From: Streptomyces sp. NBC_00237
Lineage (GTDB): Bacteria; Actinomycetota; Actinomycetes; Streptomycetales; Streptomycetaceae
Direction: 5' to 3'
Length of the DNA stretch: 64,000 bases
Assembly (NCBI RefSeq): GCF_026342435.1
Contig: NZ_JAPEMT010000002.1
Coordinates: 2,170,001-2,234,000 of the forward strand
Below, in pieces: positions 10,529-18,960 of this stretch. The notes under the pieces were generated by a model. It was not told the DNA's origin. It saw only the letters and a program-made list of their open reading frames with translations, and searched no databases. The first letter of the stretch is position 1. Each line of letters begins with the position of its first letter. A program made the position numbers and the translations under genes.

Positions 10529-11451
10529 TACTGCGACTGGAGGTGCTGCCAGAACCCGTCCCGCAGCGAACGCCGCAGGTCGGAGTGGCCCCGCAGGGAG
10601 CGCTGGAGCATGCGCTCGGCCTCGACCAGCAGCTCTTGGTCGACCGGGCCGGGAAGGTAGGGCCGCCCCGGCAGGAGTTCGCCCAGCTCCTGCCGCCCCC
10701 GCTCGGACAGCCACTTCGCGGCGATCTGGGCGCCCAGGAAGCGGACCTCCTCGCGCTTGGGCGTGGGGCCGTTCTCCTGCTCGTACGTGGAGACCGGGCG
10801 GCGCGTGACGTACGGCTTGCAGAAGTCGAGGTCGAAGGTGCGCTGGCTGTCGACCTCCCAGAGCAGCGGCTCGGCCTGGTTGCGGCCGTCACCGGCCTCG
10901 ATGCCCCAGAGGTGGACGCGCGCCCCGTAGCCCTGCGCCGCCTCGACCGCCGAGACGAGGTCCTCGTCGCCACCGACCAGCGCCGCGTCACTGATCGCGC
11001 GGTGTCTGGCGAGGGATTCGAGGTCCGTGCGGATCAGGGAGTCGACGCCCTTCTGCTGGTTGTTGGCGTTGAGGTTGCCGAGGCGGACCTTGACGTCGGG
11101 GAGTTCGGCGATGGACTGCTGCTCGGTGGTGTGGATGCGGCGCCGCGCACCGTCGTACCAGTACACGCGCAGCAGTCGGCTGTCCGCGAAGATGGTGCGC
11201 GCCTTGTCGATGAATGCCTCGATCAGGCCCTCGGCGTCCAGGTCGAAGGAACGCCGGTCCTCGGTGCCGGTGACCAGCAGTCCGGCCGCCGCGTAGACGT
11301 AGCCCGCGTCCACGAAGATCGCGTGGGTGGAGGGTGTCTTGGCGACCTCGGCGAGCATGCGGGTGAGCAGCTCGTTGGTGCGGTCCAGGCGGGCGGAGAT
11401 CCTGGCGAGGTCGGTGGGGTCTTGGGAGCCCGAAGGCTGTGCGTCGTCCAT
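10525..11451 (-). CDS. NYN-domain (PIN-like) putative ribonuclease
   Basis: 308 residues. The NYN domain covers about residues 40-200: AIFVDAGYVYAAAGLL carries the first metal-binding Asp, a middle GVDSLIRTDLESLARHR holds another, and ALVGGDEDLVSAVEAAQ the third acidic cluster, as in PIN-like nucleases. The C-terminal ~90 residues are helical, of unknown role. Family members are predicted metal-dependent RNases. Start chosen at ATG 11451 (MDDAQPSG); an upstream in-frame start at 11490 lacks support. Monocistronic, convergent with the hydrolase. Confidence 0.82.
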   Translation of the reverse strand: MDDAQPSGSQDPTDLARISARLDRTNELLTRMLAEVAKTPSTHAIFVDAGYVYAAAGLLVTGTEDRRSFDLDAEGLIEAFIDKARTIFADSRLLRVYWYDGARRRIHTTEQQSIAELPDVKVRLGNLNANNQQKGVDSLIRTDLESLARHRAISDAALVGGDEDLVSAVEAAQGYGARVHLWGIEAGDGRNQAEPLLWEVDSQRTFDLDFCKPYVTRRPVSTYEQENGPTPKREEVRFLGAQIAAKWLSERGRQELGELLPGRPYLPGPVDQELLVEAERMLQRSLRGHSDLRRSLRDGFWQHLQSQY

Positions 11452-11529
11452 ACGGGTCCCATTGTCCGGGGCTCCTCGACCGCCGCACAACCGGTGTCGC
11501 GTCCCGGTCGTACCACCGCTCTACCGATG

Positions 11530-11548
11530 GGTAGTTAGCCTCACGAAA
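11530..11548. promoter_or_regulatory. Possible DmdR/IdeR-type iron box
   Basis: On the minus strand this reads TTTCGTGAGGCTAACTACC, which shares the core GTGAGGCTAAC with actinobacterial iron boxes (consensus TTAGGTTAGGCTAACCTAA); 13 of 19 positions fit the common GTGAGG variant. It lies in an AT-rich stretch 137 nt before the 50-residue peptide gene and 80 nt from the start of the NYN gene. Sequence match only. Confidence 0.35.
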
Positions 11549-11684
11549 ATTTTCCTTAGTGTAGGGAATCTTTTCGGGGAGAGGCTCGTTGTACCCCTTG
11601 GAACGCAACAGCGACACCGCTCACGCGTGCCCCTTACATTCACCCCAGTTCTCCAGCAGGAGGATCAGACGAAGGGAGAAGCGC

Positions 11685-11837
11685 ATGCGCTTCGAAATCA
11701 TGCGCCTGGACGATGTGGACGGCTCCGCCGTCGACAGCACCGTCGTGGACGCCGCCTCCGTCAACCGGATCGTGCAGCAGGCCGCAGCGATCGGCCAGCG
11801 CATCTACATCCGCCCGGCCGACACCTCGGCCTCGTAA
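11685..11837 (+). CDS. Conserved 50-residue Streptomyces peptide
   Basis: 50 residues beginning MRFEIMRLDDVDG and ending IRPADTSAS. It has no signal peptide, no Cys and no transmembrane segment. ATG 11685 follows GAAGGGAG (11671-11678) with 6-nt spacing, and a strong terminator follows, so this is a deliberate monocistronic unit. I recognise it as a small protein conserved across Streptomyces but know of no function. A possible iron box lies upstream. The AT-rich promoter region (11520-11580) is unusual for this genome. Confidence 0.7.
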   Translation: MRFEIMRLDDVDGSAVDSTVVDAASVNRIVQQAAAIGQRIYIRPADTSAS

Positions 11838-11877
11838 CACGTAAGACGACGCAAGACGACGTAGTGGATTGACGCGA

Positions 11878-11916
11878 GAAAGCGCCCCTGTGCAGTAGTC
11901 GCACGGGGGCGCTTTC
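11878..11916 (+). terminator. 16-bp hairpin terminator
   Basis: GAAAGCGCCCCTGTGC (11878-11893) pairs with GCACGGGGGCGCTTTC (11901-11916), with one G-T wobble. It stands 40 nt after the small peptide gene and also faces the convergent marC-like gene. Confidence 0.7.
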
Positions 11917-11963
11917 CGTATCCGCGCGTACGGACCTCTCGGCCGCGTCCGCGACGACGGGCC

Positions 11964-12569
11964 TCAGCCGCCCCGGATGACCTGCGTGACGCCGTTGATG
12001 ATCTGCTGCACGGCCAGCGCGGAGAGCATCATGCCCGCGAGCCGGGTCACGAGCACCACACCGCCCTCCTTGATCACGCGGATGATCACCAGCGAGAAGC
12101 GCATCGCCAGCCACAGCACCAGGTGCATCGCGATGATGGCCGCCCAGACCGAGATCTGACCGGTGACGGTGCTGTTGTGCTGCACGGCGAGGATGACCGA
12201 GACGATCGCGCCGGGCCCGGCGAGCAGCGGCATGCCCAGCGGCACGAGGGCGATGTTGACGTCCTTGGTCTGGGTGGGCTCCTCGTTCTTGCCGGTGAGC
12301 AGGTCGAGCGCGATGAGCAGCAGGAGCAGTCCGCCCGCGATCATCAGCGCGGGGATGGAGATGTGCAGGTAGTCCAGGATCTGCTGGCCGATGATCCCGA
12401 AGACGGTGATCACGCCGAAGGCGACGGCGACGGCCTGCCAGGCCATCCGGCGCTGCACCTTGGCGGGGCGGCCGGAGGTCAGCCCGAGGAAGATCGGGGT
12501 GATTCCCGGGGGGTCCATGATCACGAAGAGCGTGAGGAACAGGGAGCCGAAGACGGCGAAGTCGAGCAC
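11964..12569 (-). CDS. MarC family integral membrane protein
   Basis: 201 residues, six predicted transmembrane helices, typical length for MarC. Signature stretches: FVIMDPPGITPIFLGLT near residue 15-31 and VPLGMPLLAGPGAI near 104-117. Despite the family name, a role in multiple antibiotic resistance is not supported for MarC proteins and the transport substrate is unknown. The GTG at 12569 (VLDFAVFGSLF) starts exactly at the conserved first helix; the longer in-frame extension upstream is Arg/Pro-rich and looks like read-through of non-coding sequence. AAGG lies 7 nt upstream of the GTG. Confidence 0.85.
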   Translation of the reverse strand: MLDFAVFGSLFLTLFVIMDPPGITPIFLGLTSGRPAKVQRRMAWQAVAVAFGVITVFGIIGQQILDYLHISIPALMIAGGLLLLLIALDLLTGKNEEPTQTKDVNIALVPLGMPLLAGPGAIVSVILAVQHNSTVTGQISVWAAIIAMHLVLWLAMRFSLVIIRVIKEGGVVLVTRLAGMMLSALAVQQIINGVTQVIRGG

Positions 12570-12753
12570 AGGAGAGCCTTGCGAGTCAGGGCCGTGCAGG
12601 CGGGTGCGGGCGCACGCGGGCACGGCTCCGTACGGAACATGAGGGGGTGAGGTGTTTGTCGTACGACACCGGGGAGCCCGGCGTCGGCAGGCGCGCTCGG
12701 GGCGAACGGGTGCCCCGGCGAAATCGGCGTCCCGGGAACCGGGACGCGCCGCC

Positions 12754-13620
12754 CTACGCGCGCGGGCGTCCGCCCGCGCCCGGCACCGGGAAGGCGCCGG
12801 TCGCACGGCGGGTGATCTCGCCGTAGACGTCGGGGTGGGTGGTGTAGTCCCCGAGCCGGACGGTCTTGCGGGAGCCGTGGTAGTCGCTGGAGCCGGTGAC
12901 CAGGAGGTCGTGCTCGGCGGCGAACGCACGCAGGCGGGCCCGGTCGGACTCGTCGTGGTCCATGTGGTCGACCTCGATGCCGTCGAGACCGGCGGCGGCC
13001 AGCTCGGCGATCGAGGTCAGCGGCACCGTGTCGCCGCGCTTGGCGGCGCCGGGGTGCGCGAAGACGGTGACGCCGCCCGCCGCCTTGACCAGGCGGATGG
13101 CGGTGAAGGGGTCGAGCTCGTGCTTGTCGACGTAGGCCCGGCCGTCGTTGGCCAGCCAGTGGGAGGTGAAGGCGGCGGAGACGTCCTCGACCACGCCCAG
13201 CTCGACGAGCGCCTCGGCGATGTGCGGGCGGCCGAGGGAGGCGTCGCCTGCGATGCGGGCGACCTGCTCCCAGGTGATCGGGACGCCCAGCCCCTGGAGC
13301 TTGGCGACCATGCCCCGGGCGCGCGGCACCCGGTCGTCGCGCACGAGCTCGCGTTCGCGGGCGAACTCGGGCTCCTCGGGGTCGAAGAGGTAGGCCAGCA
13401 GGTGCATGCCGGTGCCGTCGAGGCGGCAGGAGATCTCGGCGCCGGTGACGAGGGTCAGACCCTCGGGGAGGTGCGCGACGGCCTCCGCGTGGCCGCGTAC
13501 CGAGTCGTGGTCGGTGAGGGCGACGACGTCGAGCCCCGCGAGCGCCGCGTTGCGGACGAGTTCGGCGGGGGTGTCCGTGCCGTCGGATGCCGTGGAGTGG
13601 GTGTGCAGGTCGATGCGCAC
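12754..13620 (-). CDS. PHP-domain phosphoesterase (YciV/RNase AM-like)
   Basis: 288 residues. Metal-binding PHP motifs appear in order: DLHTHSTASDG (4-14), ALTDHD (near 34), GAEI (near 60), an AHPG motif near 188 and GSSDYHGS near 243. These are the ligands of the trinuclear metal site in PHP phosphoesterases such as the nucleoside 3',5'-bisphosphate phosphatase / 5'-3' exoribonuclease YciV family, to which length and motif spacing fit. Cytoplasmic. Located 184 bp upstream of marC on the same strand. Substrate inferred from family only. Confidence 0.85.
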   Translation of the reverse strand: MRIDLHTHSTASDGTDTPAELVRNAALAGLDVVALTDHDSVRGHAEAVAHLPEGLTLVTGAEISCRLDGTGMHLLAYLFDPEEPEFARERELVRDDRVPRARGMVAKLQGLGVPITWEQVARIAGDASLGRPHIAEALVELGVVEDVSAAFTSHWLANDGRAYVDKHELDPFTAIRLVKAAGGVTVFAHPGAAKRGDTVPLTSIAELAAAGLDGIEVDHMDHDESDRARLRAFAAEHDLLVTGSSDYHGSRKTVRLGDYTTHPDVYGEITRRATGAFPVPGAGGRPRA

Positions 13621-13768
13621 GCGCTTGGCTCCAGGGGGCAGGACGGACAGAGGGGACGTTCAAGGGTAACTGGGATTCGCACACTCCCAGGTCACGCGCC
13701 GCGACTCCCCGGCCAATCCCCTGGCCCTCCCGGCCAGACCCTGGGAATCCCAGGCCATATCCGGTGTC

Positions 13769-14407
13769 TTACGACAGGATCCTCGGCGACAGCGCCCCGC
13801 ACGGCAGCAGCTCCACCTCGGCCCCGGCATCCCGCAGATCGGTCAGCACCAGTTCGTCGTACATCAGCAGCCCGGACTGCTCCGGCCAGACGATCGCCCA
13901 CAGCCACAGTCCGCGCGCCTCGCCCGCGAAGACCGCACGGTCGGCGGGCGTGCCGGTGACGTGCCAGAGCGGGGTGGGGCGTCCGGCGGCGAGGACCTTG
14001 GTCTGCGGAGGCTTCTCCATGGCGATGTGCGCGCCGGGGTCCGGGCCGTCGATGCCCGCGTATCTCGCCCCGAGGCCGACGCCCAGTTCCTCGGCCACCA
14101 GCAGGAGTTCGCCGAATCCGCCGAGCGGCCCGGGGCCCGAGCAGGCCACCGCCGTCGCCCGTCCGCCGCTGCGGTCGTCGCCCGCGTACGCGATCCCGCT
14201 GAAGAGCCAGCCGACCGGCAGGGGCCACGGCATCCAGACGGGCACCTCCGCGCGGCTGACCGCGACGGAGAGCGCTTCGACGCTGGGCGGCAGCACCGGC
14301 TGGAGCGGATGCACCACCCCGTGCGCGGAACACTGCCAGGTGTCGGCGAAGAGACCGGGCGCCCTGACCCGGCCTCCGCACTTCGGGCAACTGGGTTCGC
14401 CCCTCAT
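13769..14407 (-). CDS. Conserved protein with N-terminal zinc-ribbon-like motif
   Basis: 212 residues starting at ATG 14407. The N-terminus has CPKCGGRV (6-13) and, about 15 residues on, CSAHG, a C-x2-C ... C-x2-H pattern that could hold one zinc. The rest is a mixed alpha/beta domain rich in Gly and Trp (WMPWPLPVGWLFSG, GLWLWAIVWPEQ). It resembles a Streptomyces family annotated as DUF6758, an identification I hold tentatively. No enzyme motif recognised. Separate from the PHP gene by 148 bp, same strand. Confidence 0.65.
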   Translation of the reverse strand: MRGEPSCPKCGGRVRAPGLFADTWQCSAHGVVHPLQPVLPPSVEALSVAVSRAEVPVWMPWPLPVGWLFSGIAYAGDDRSGGRATAVACSGPGPLGGFGELLLVAEELGVGLGARYAGIDGPDPGAHIAMEKPPQTKVLAAGRPTPLWHVTGTPADRAVFAGEARGLWLWAIVWPEQSGLLMYDELVLTDLRDAGAEVELLPCGALSPRILS

Positions 14408-14552
14408 AGCGCCCAACAGTCCTCCCCGGTCGTCGCCGCGTCAAGGACGATCACCCGTCCGCCGTACGCCGCTTCCCGACGCCCGTCCTGCCGCGCTCCC
14501 TCGATGTCTCCCCGCCCTCCCACCAGCCAAAACTAGATGTAACTTGCATTCT

Positions 14553-14565
14553 TTAGGTCTCCTAA
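14553..14565 (+). promoter_or_regulatory. Operator-like inverted repeat upstream of the MFS gene
   Basis: TTAGG-TCT-CCTAA, a perfect 5-bp-arm inverted repeat in an AT-rich stretch (14531-14590) that must contain the promoter of the MFS gene. Regulator unknown. Confidence 0.4.
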
Positions 14566-14612
14566 CTTATTGTTTGTATATCGCAACGATCTAGCGGAGA
14601 GCGAGAGCAGCC

Positions 14613-15881
14613 ATGCAGCAGGGTGAGGGCGAGGGAGAAGCCCCCGAAGCCGCCCCCAGCGACTCATTCGCCGAAGGCGCGGGCAACATCCTGCGCCAGC
14701 CGAAGGCGGTCTGGGCGACGGCCGGAGCGTCCGTCGTCGCCTTCATGGGCATCGGGCTCGTCGACCCGATCCTCCCGTCCATAGCCGAGGGCCTGAGCGC
14801 GTCCCCCAGCCAGGTGTCGCTGCTCTTCACCTCGTACTTCCTGATCACCGCCGTCGCGATGCTGGTCACCGGCTTCGTCTCCAGCCGGATCGGCGGCCGG
14901 AAGACCTTGCTCGCCGGACTCGCCCTGGTCGTCGTCTTCGCCGCGCTCTCCGGCACCTCGGGATCGGTCGGCGAGCTGGTCGGCTTCCGCGCCGGGTGGG
15001 GCCTGGGCAACGCGCTCTTCGTGTCGACGTCGCTCGCCGTGATCGTCGGAGCCGCGGCCGGCGGCAGCGCCGCCGCGATCCTGCTGTACGAATCGGCGCT
15101 GGGCCTGGGCATGGCGTGCGGCCCGCTGCTCGGCGCGGCCCTCGGCAACGCGAGCTGGCGCTACCCGTTCTTCGGCACCGCCGCCCTGATGGCCGTCGGC
15201 TTCCTCTGCATCACCGCGTTCCTGAAGGAGCAGCCGAAGCCCGCGAAGAAGACCTCGTTGCTGGACCCGGTCAAGGCGCTGGGCCACGGCGGTCTGGCCT
15301 CCGTCGCCGCTTCGGCCTTCTTCTACAACTACGCGTTCTTCACCGTGCTGGCCTTCACCCCGTTCGTGCTGGACATGACGCCGTACACGTCGGGTGCGGT
15401 CTTCTTCGCCTGGGGCCTGCTGCTCGCGGTCTTCTCGGTGCTGGTCGCCCCCCGGATGCAGAAGCGGTTCGGCTCCCTGAAGGTGCTGGGCGGCTCGTTG
15501 CTCCTGCTCGCCGTCGACCTGCTGGTCCTGGGCTACGGCAACCACACCATGGCCGTCGTCTGCACGATCGTCTCCGGCGCGTTCATCGGCGTGAACAACA
15601 CCGTCTACACGGAGCTGGCGCTCGGCGTCTCGGACGCTCCCCGGCCGGTGGCCAGCGCGGGCTACAACTTCGTCCGCTGGTTCGCCGCGGCTGCCGCCCC
15701 CTTCCTCGCCCCGAAGATCGAGGAGTGGAGCGACATCCACATCCCGTTCGTCGTCGCCTCCGTCACGGCGGTGCTCGGCGCGGTCGTCGTCCTGGTCCGC
15801 CGCAAGGCCCTCACCCACGAGGCCGAGGAACTCCGGCCGGTGCACGCCACCGAGGACGGCGTGACGGTCTTCGCCAACTGA
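14613..15881 (+). CDS. MFS transporter (DHA1-like drug exporter)
   Basis: 422 residues with about 12 transmembrane helices and a ~25-residue acidic cytoplasmic N-terminus. MFS signatures: loop 2-3 GFVSSRIGGRKTLLAG (motif A variant) near 90-105 and a helix-4 RAGWGLGNALF near 125. DHA1-type exporters pump small hydrophobic compounds using the proton gradient. The ATG at 14613 follows GCGGAGAGCGAGAG. An AT-rich upstream region with an inverted repeat suggests it is regulated. No linked regulator, and substrate unknown. A hairpin terminator follows. Confidence 0.85.
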   Translation: MQQGEGEGEAPEAAPSDSFAEGAGNILRQPKAVWATAGASVVAFMGIGLVDPILPSIAEGLSASPSQVSLLFTSYFLITAVAMLVTGFVSSRIGGRKTLLAGLALVVVFAALSGTSGSVGELVGFRAGWGLGNALFVSTSLAVIVGAAAGGSAAAILLYESALGLGMACGPLLGAALGNASWRYPFFGTAALMAVGFLCITAFLKEQPKPAKKTSLLDPVKALGHGGLASVAASAFFYNYAFFTVLAFTPFVLDMTPYTSGAVFFAWGLLLAVFSVLVAPRMQKRFGSLKVLGGSLLLLAVDLLVLGYGNHTMAVVCTIVSGAFIGVNNTVYTELALGVSDAPRPVASAGYNFVRWFAAAAAPFLAPKIEEWSDIHIPFVVASVTAVLGAVVVLVRRKALTHEAEELRPVHATEDGVTVFAN

Positions 15882-15930
15882 CCTCCCGCTCCCCCACCCC
15901 GCGAACCGCCCCGCCCCACGGCATCCCCCT

Positions 15931-15948
15931 CCCCGCCGTGCGGCGGGG
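15931..15948 (+). terminator. Short hairpin after the MFS gene
   Basis: CCCCGCC-GTGC-GGCGGGG, 7-bp perfect arms, 50 nt after the stop. Confidence 0.5.
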
Positions 15949-16072
15949 CTTCCAGCTGTTTCCCCGGGGTGTTGCCCGTTTCCCGTTCCGCCGGGCGACA
16001 GCGGGGGTCTGGCCGGGGACGCGGCGCGCACCCCACTGTCGTCACGCAGGACACCGTACGAAGGGGAAGCGC

Positions 16073-16414
16073 ATGAAGAAGCTGTTCACCGCCCTGGCCG
16101 CGGCCACCCTGGCCCTCGGGCTCGGCATCGGCACCGCGGAGGCCACCGCACCCGCCGCGGCGCCACAGGCCGCCGCCTACAACTGCGGCTGGTACTACGG
16201 CACCGAACTCACCGTCCGAGGCCACTCCGGCGACCGGGTCCGCGAGGTGCAGTGCCTGCTGGAGCACTGGGGCTTCAACGTCGGCCCGACGGGGGTGGAC
16301 GGAAAGTTCGGCACGAACACCGAGGGAGCCGTGCGCCAGTTCCAGGGCTGGTACGGCGGGCTGGCCGTCGACGGCAAGGTGGGGGTGAACACCTGGGCGG
16401 CGCTGCGGAGTTAG
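16073..16414 (+). CDS. Secreted peptidoglycan-binding domain protein
   Basis: 113 residues. Sec signal peptide MKKLFTALAAATLALGLGIG with likely cleavage around residue 24-25, a short Ala/Pro linker, then one PG_binding_1 domain (about 45-112): VREVQCLLEHWGFNVGPTG, DGKFGTNTEGAVRQFQ, DGKVGVNTWAAL. Such domains bind cell-wall peptides; there is no catalytic domain, so it probably targets or modulates the wall rather than cutting it. Two Cys could form a disulfide. ATG 16073 follows AAGGGGAAG (16061-16068). Monocistronic with a perfect terminator. Confidence 0.88.
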   Translation: MKKLFTALAAATLALGLGIGTAEATAPAAAPQAAAYNCGWYYGTELTVRGHSGDRVREVQCLLEHWGFNVGPTGVDGKFGTNTEGAVRQFQGWYGGLAVDGKVGVNTWAALRS

Positions 16415-16433
16415 CACGGGGTTCACGGGGGCG

Positions 16434-16465
16434 GGGCCCGGCCGGAGTGACCACCGGCCGGGCCC
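16434..16465 (+). terminator. Perfect 12-bp hairpin terminator
   Basis: GGGCCCGGCCGG (16434-16445) pairs with CCGGCCGGGCCC (16454-16465), 20 nt after the stop of the peptidoglycan-binding protein gene. Confidence 0.7.
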
Positions 16466-16543
16466 TTCGCGCATCGGCCCCTTCGCGTGTCGGCCCCTTC
16501 GCGTGCCGAGTCCCTTCGCGCGCCGAGCCCCTTCGCGTGCCGA
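16463..16543. repeat. Five imperfect tandem copies of a 16-17-bp unit
   Basis: The unit is about CCCCTTCGCGTGYCGRG, repeated five times head to tail in the intergenic gap between the terminator and the convergent SUFU-domain gene. Copies differ by one to three bases. Too short and degenerate for CRISPR; no role known. Confidence 0.7.
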
Positions 16544-16620
16544 CCGCGCCCCGCCCCGTACCGCAGTCGAACTCAGCAGCGAATTCAGGCCCTTCTGCGC
16601 AGGGCCCCGGCGGCGCGGCC

Positions 16621-17205
16621 TCAGTCCAGAGTGACGCCCGCGCGCAGCGGATCGCGCAGGTCGGTGCCGTACGAGAGCCAGCGCTCCTGGAGTTCCTGCG
16701 CGCCCTTCACGCGCTTCCAGGCGGCCTCGTTCGGCGTCATCGGCAGGAGCGGCAGGAAGCGGACCGGGTCCATCGGGCCGTCCAGCTCCAGGTCCTCCAC
16801 GAGACCGCCGCCCTCCGCCACGAGTACGGACTGGAAGGGCGCGGCGGGCCACAGCGGTTCGCCCACCTCAAGGGACGCACCCGGTGCCACGACCAGGCCC
16901 TCCACCTGCGGTGAAGCCGCCAGTACGGCGAGCGGGCGGAGCGCCTTGTCGGTGTCCGCGAGCCCGGCCCGCACCGACAGGACCAGCTCCGCGCGCGGGC
17001 CCTTCACCGGGTCGGCGAGGGCGGCGGTGGGGTCGGTCATCGGGGCCGCGGACATGCCGAGGGTGGCGTACCGGACGATGTCGCCGTCCAGGAAACGCAG
17101 GACCTCGATCCGGTCCGTACCGAGGAACGTGACGGCGGCGCGCGCGTCCGGTTCGCCCAAGGCGGTCCGCAGTCGGGCTTCTACCAGCGCAAGAACATCT
17201 CCCAT
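16621..17205 (-). CDS. Suppressor-of-fused domain protein
   Basis: 194 residues. The central and C-terminal parts fit the bacterial SUFU-like domain: DPVRFLPLLPMTPNEAAWKR (20 residues, near 142) with the Trp and basic residues typical of the family. Bacterial members are cytoplasmic; some are immunity-like or of unknown role. ATG 17205 (MGDVLALVEARL) is chosen because upstream sequence in this frame reads as Ser/Arg-rich non-coding DNA. It is divergent from corA across a long intergenic region. Function unknown. Confidence 0.65.
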   Translation of the reverse strand: MGDVLALVEARLRTALGEPDARAAVTFLGTDRIEVLRFLDGDIVRYATLGMSAAPMTDPTAALADPVKGPRAELVLSVRAGLADTDKALRPLAVLAASPQVEGLVVAPGASLEVGEPLWPAAPFQSVLVAEGGGLVEDLELDGPMDPVRFLPLLPMTPNEAAWKRVKGAQELQERWLSYGTDLRDPLRAGVTLD

Positions 17206-17747
17206 GGTCCGCGAGCATAGGCCGCGTATGGAACGGGCAAAGGCGGGCCGTGGCGGGGCTTGACACCGGGGACGGCTGGTAGCCTGGGCCGCTGAATCGG
17301 GACAGCACGCAGAAGCGTTGCTTTCCAGTCCCGAGGAGACGTCGTCCCCCACGGGGGACCGGCCGGAGGAGGTGGGGCTGCGGTGGATCGAAGTCGACCC
17401 GGTAGTACCAACCGCTCTTCCGTACCCCCTCTGACACACGCGGTCTGAATCCGACGCACGCGGTCCGAGGCTTCGTGCCCGGCCCCCGGAGCACCGAAAC
17501 ACCGTGACCTCCACGGTTCCAGGGGTTTCACGCGAGGTTCCGCAGAACCCGGCGGGCACGACGGAAGAGCACTTCACCCTCACCTGATTTGCCTGATCCG
17601 TGTCTGAGCGAACGCCGTCACCGCGACCTCGCGGTGCCGCCCGCTTTGCCGACGTGCACGCACCTGCCACAGCGCCGTGGCGCCGCACGTCTCCATTCCG
17701 GGCAGTGCCACGCACCCGCCGACGGCTTCTCCGTGAAGGAGCCCGTC
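17206..17747 (+). other. 542-bp intergenic region with possible structured corA leader
   Basis: No gene seen. TTGACA (17260) and TAGCCT (17280) resemble -35 and -10 boxes but with only a 14-nt spacer. Downstream are hairpins GTCCCC-CACG-GGGGAC (17344-17359) and GGTTC-CGCA-GAACC (17536-17549) before corA. If transcription starts near 17290, the leader would be about 450 nt, suggesting regulation by RNA structure, but I could not match it to the M-box consensus. Confidence 0.4.
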
Positions 17748-18857
17748 ATGTCGATGATCCGTGACCTGCGCGCAGTGGTACGCCCGTCCCTGCGCAAGAG
17801 CCCCACCGTCTACGCCAACTACGACGCCACCCGCGACCACTCCGCGAGCAGTGCCGTCGTCGACTGCGCCGTCTACCGCGACGGCCGCCGCACGAAGGAG
17901 TGCGCGACCCCGCACGAGGCGATGATCCGCGTACGGGAGTCCGGCGGTTTCGCCTGGATCGGCCTGCACGAGCCGACCGAGGCGGAGTTCGCGGGCATCG
18001 CGGCCGAGTTCGGGCTGCACCCGCTGGCGGTCGAGGACGCGGTGCACGCGCACCAGCGGCCGAAGCTGGAGCGGTACGACGACACCCTCTTCACCGTCTT
18101 CAAGACCATTCACTACGTGGAGCACACCGAACTGACCGCGACCAGCCAGGTCGTGGAGACCGGCGAGGTGATGTGCTTCACCGGCCGGGACTTCGTGATC
18201 ACCGTCCGGCACGGGGGCCAGGGCTCGCTGCGGGCGCTGCGGCACCGGCTCCAGGACGATCCGGAGCTGCTGGCGAAGGGGCCTTCGGCAGTTCTGCACT
18301 CGATCGCGGACCACGTCGTCGACGGGTACATCGCGGTCGCCTCGGCCGTCCAGGACGACATCGACGAGGTGGAGATCGACGTGTTCTCGGCCCCGGCGAA
18401 GGGGAGTTCGCGAGGGGCGGACGCGGGGCGGATCTACCAGCTGAAGCGCGAGGTGCTGGAGTTCAAGCGGGCCGTCGCTCCGCTCCTGCGCCCCATGCAG
18501 CAGCTCAGCGAGCGGCCGATGCGGTTGGTCGACCCCGACATCCAGAAGTACTTCCGCGACGTGGCGGACCACCTGGCGCGAGTGCACGAGCAGGTGGTGG
18601 GGTTCGACGAGCTGCTGAACTCGATCCTCCAGGCGAACCTGGCGCAGGCGACGGTGGCACAGAACGAGGACATGCGGAAGATCACGTCGTGGGCGGCGAT
18701 CGTGGCCGTGCCGACGATGATCTGCGGTGTGTACGGCATGAACTTCGACCACATGCCGGAGCTGCACTGGAAGTACGGGTACGCGATGGTGCTCGGGGGG
18801 ATCGCGGTGGTGTGTCTGGGGATTCACCGGGCGCTGAAGCGGAACGGGTGGCTGTAG
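17748..18857 (+). CDS. corA: CorA family magnesium/cobalt transporter
   Basis: 369 residues, standard CorA length. N-terminal cytoplasmic alpha/beta domain (about 1-250), long helix, then two C-terminal transmembrane helices (ITSWAAIVAVPTMICGVYG and the final YAMVLGGIAVVCLGI) separated by the selectivity loop with the YGMN motif followed by FDHMPEL. CorA forms a pentameric channel for Mg2+ uptake. ATG 17748 follows GAAGGAG (17735-17741) with 6-nt spacing; a longer in-frame reading from 17589 is not credible. It opens a block with other magnesium-related genes (PRC-MgtE_N-CBS protein). Confidence 0.93.
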   Translation: MSMIRDLRAVVRPSLRKSPTVYANYDATRDHSASSAVVDCAVYRDGRRTKECATPHEAMIRVRESGGFAWIGLHEPTEAEFAGIAAEFGLHPLAVEDAVHAHQRPKLERYDDTLFTVFKTIHYVEHTELTATSQVVETGEVMCFTGRDFVITVRHGGQGSLRALRHRLQDDPELLAKGPSAVLHSIADHVVDGYIAVASAVQDDIDEVEIDVFSAPAKGSSRGADAGRIYQLKREVLEFKRAVAPLLRPMQQLSERPMRLVDPDIQKYFRDVADHLARVHEQVVGFDELLNSILQANLAQATVAQNEDMRKITSWAAIVAVPTMICGVYGMNFDHMPELHWKYGYAMVLGGIAVVCLGIHRALKRNGWL

Positions 18858-18960
18858 GGGGGTCGGCGCGGGTGGCGGGTGGCCGGGGGCGCGAGGGGGA
18901 CGGGGTCGGGGTGCCCGCCGCAGGCGGACCCGGAAGCGGCTCAGCCCATAAGGTGGGGCC

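Noticed and set aside
7004..10714. Very long minus-strand open frame opposite the helicase and hydrolase genes
   Set aside because: High-GC shadow: it runs antisense to genes with clear family motifs and has no coherent domain.
14553..14565. Iron box upstream of the MFS gene
   Set aside because: TTAGG and CCTAA arms are present but only 3 bp apart, not the 9 bp of DmdR/IdeR sites.
16463..16543. CRISPR-like repeat array
   Set aside because: Units are directly adjacent without spacers and degenerate; no cas genes.
17240..17747. M-box magnesium riboswitch upstream of corA
   Set aside because: I could not find the conserved M-box segments by eye; left as an unidentified leader.
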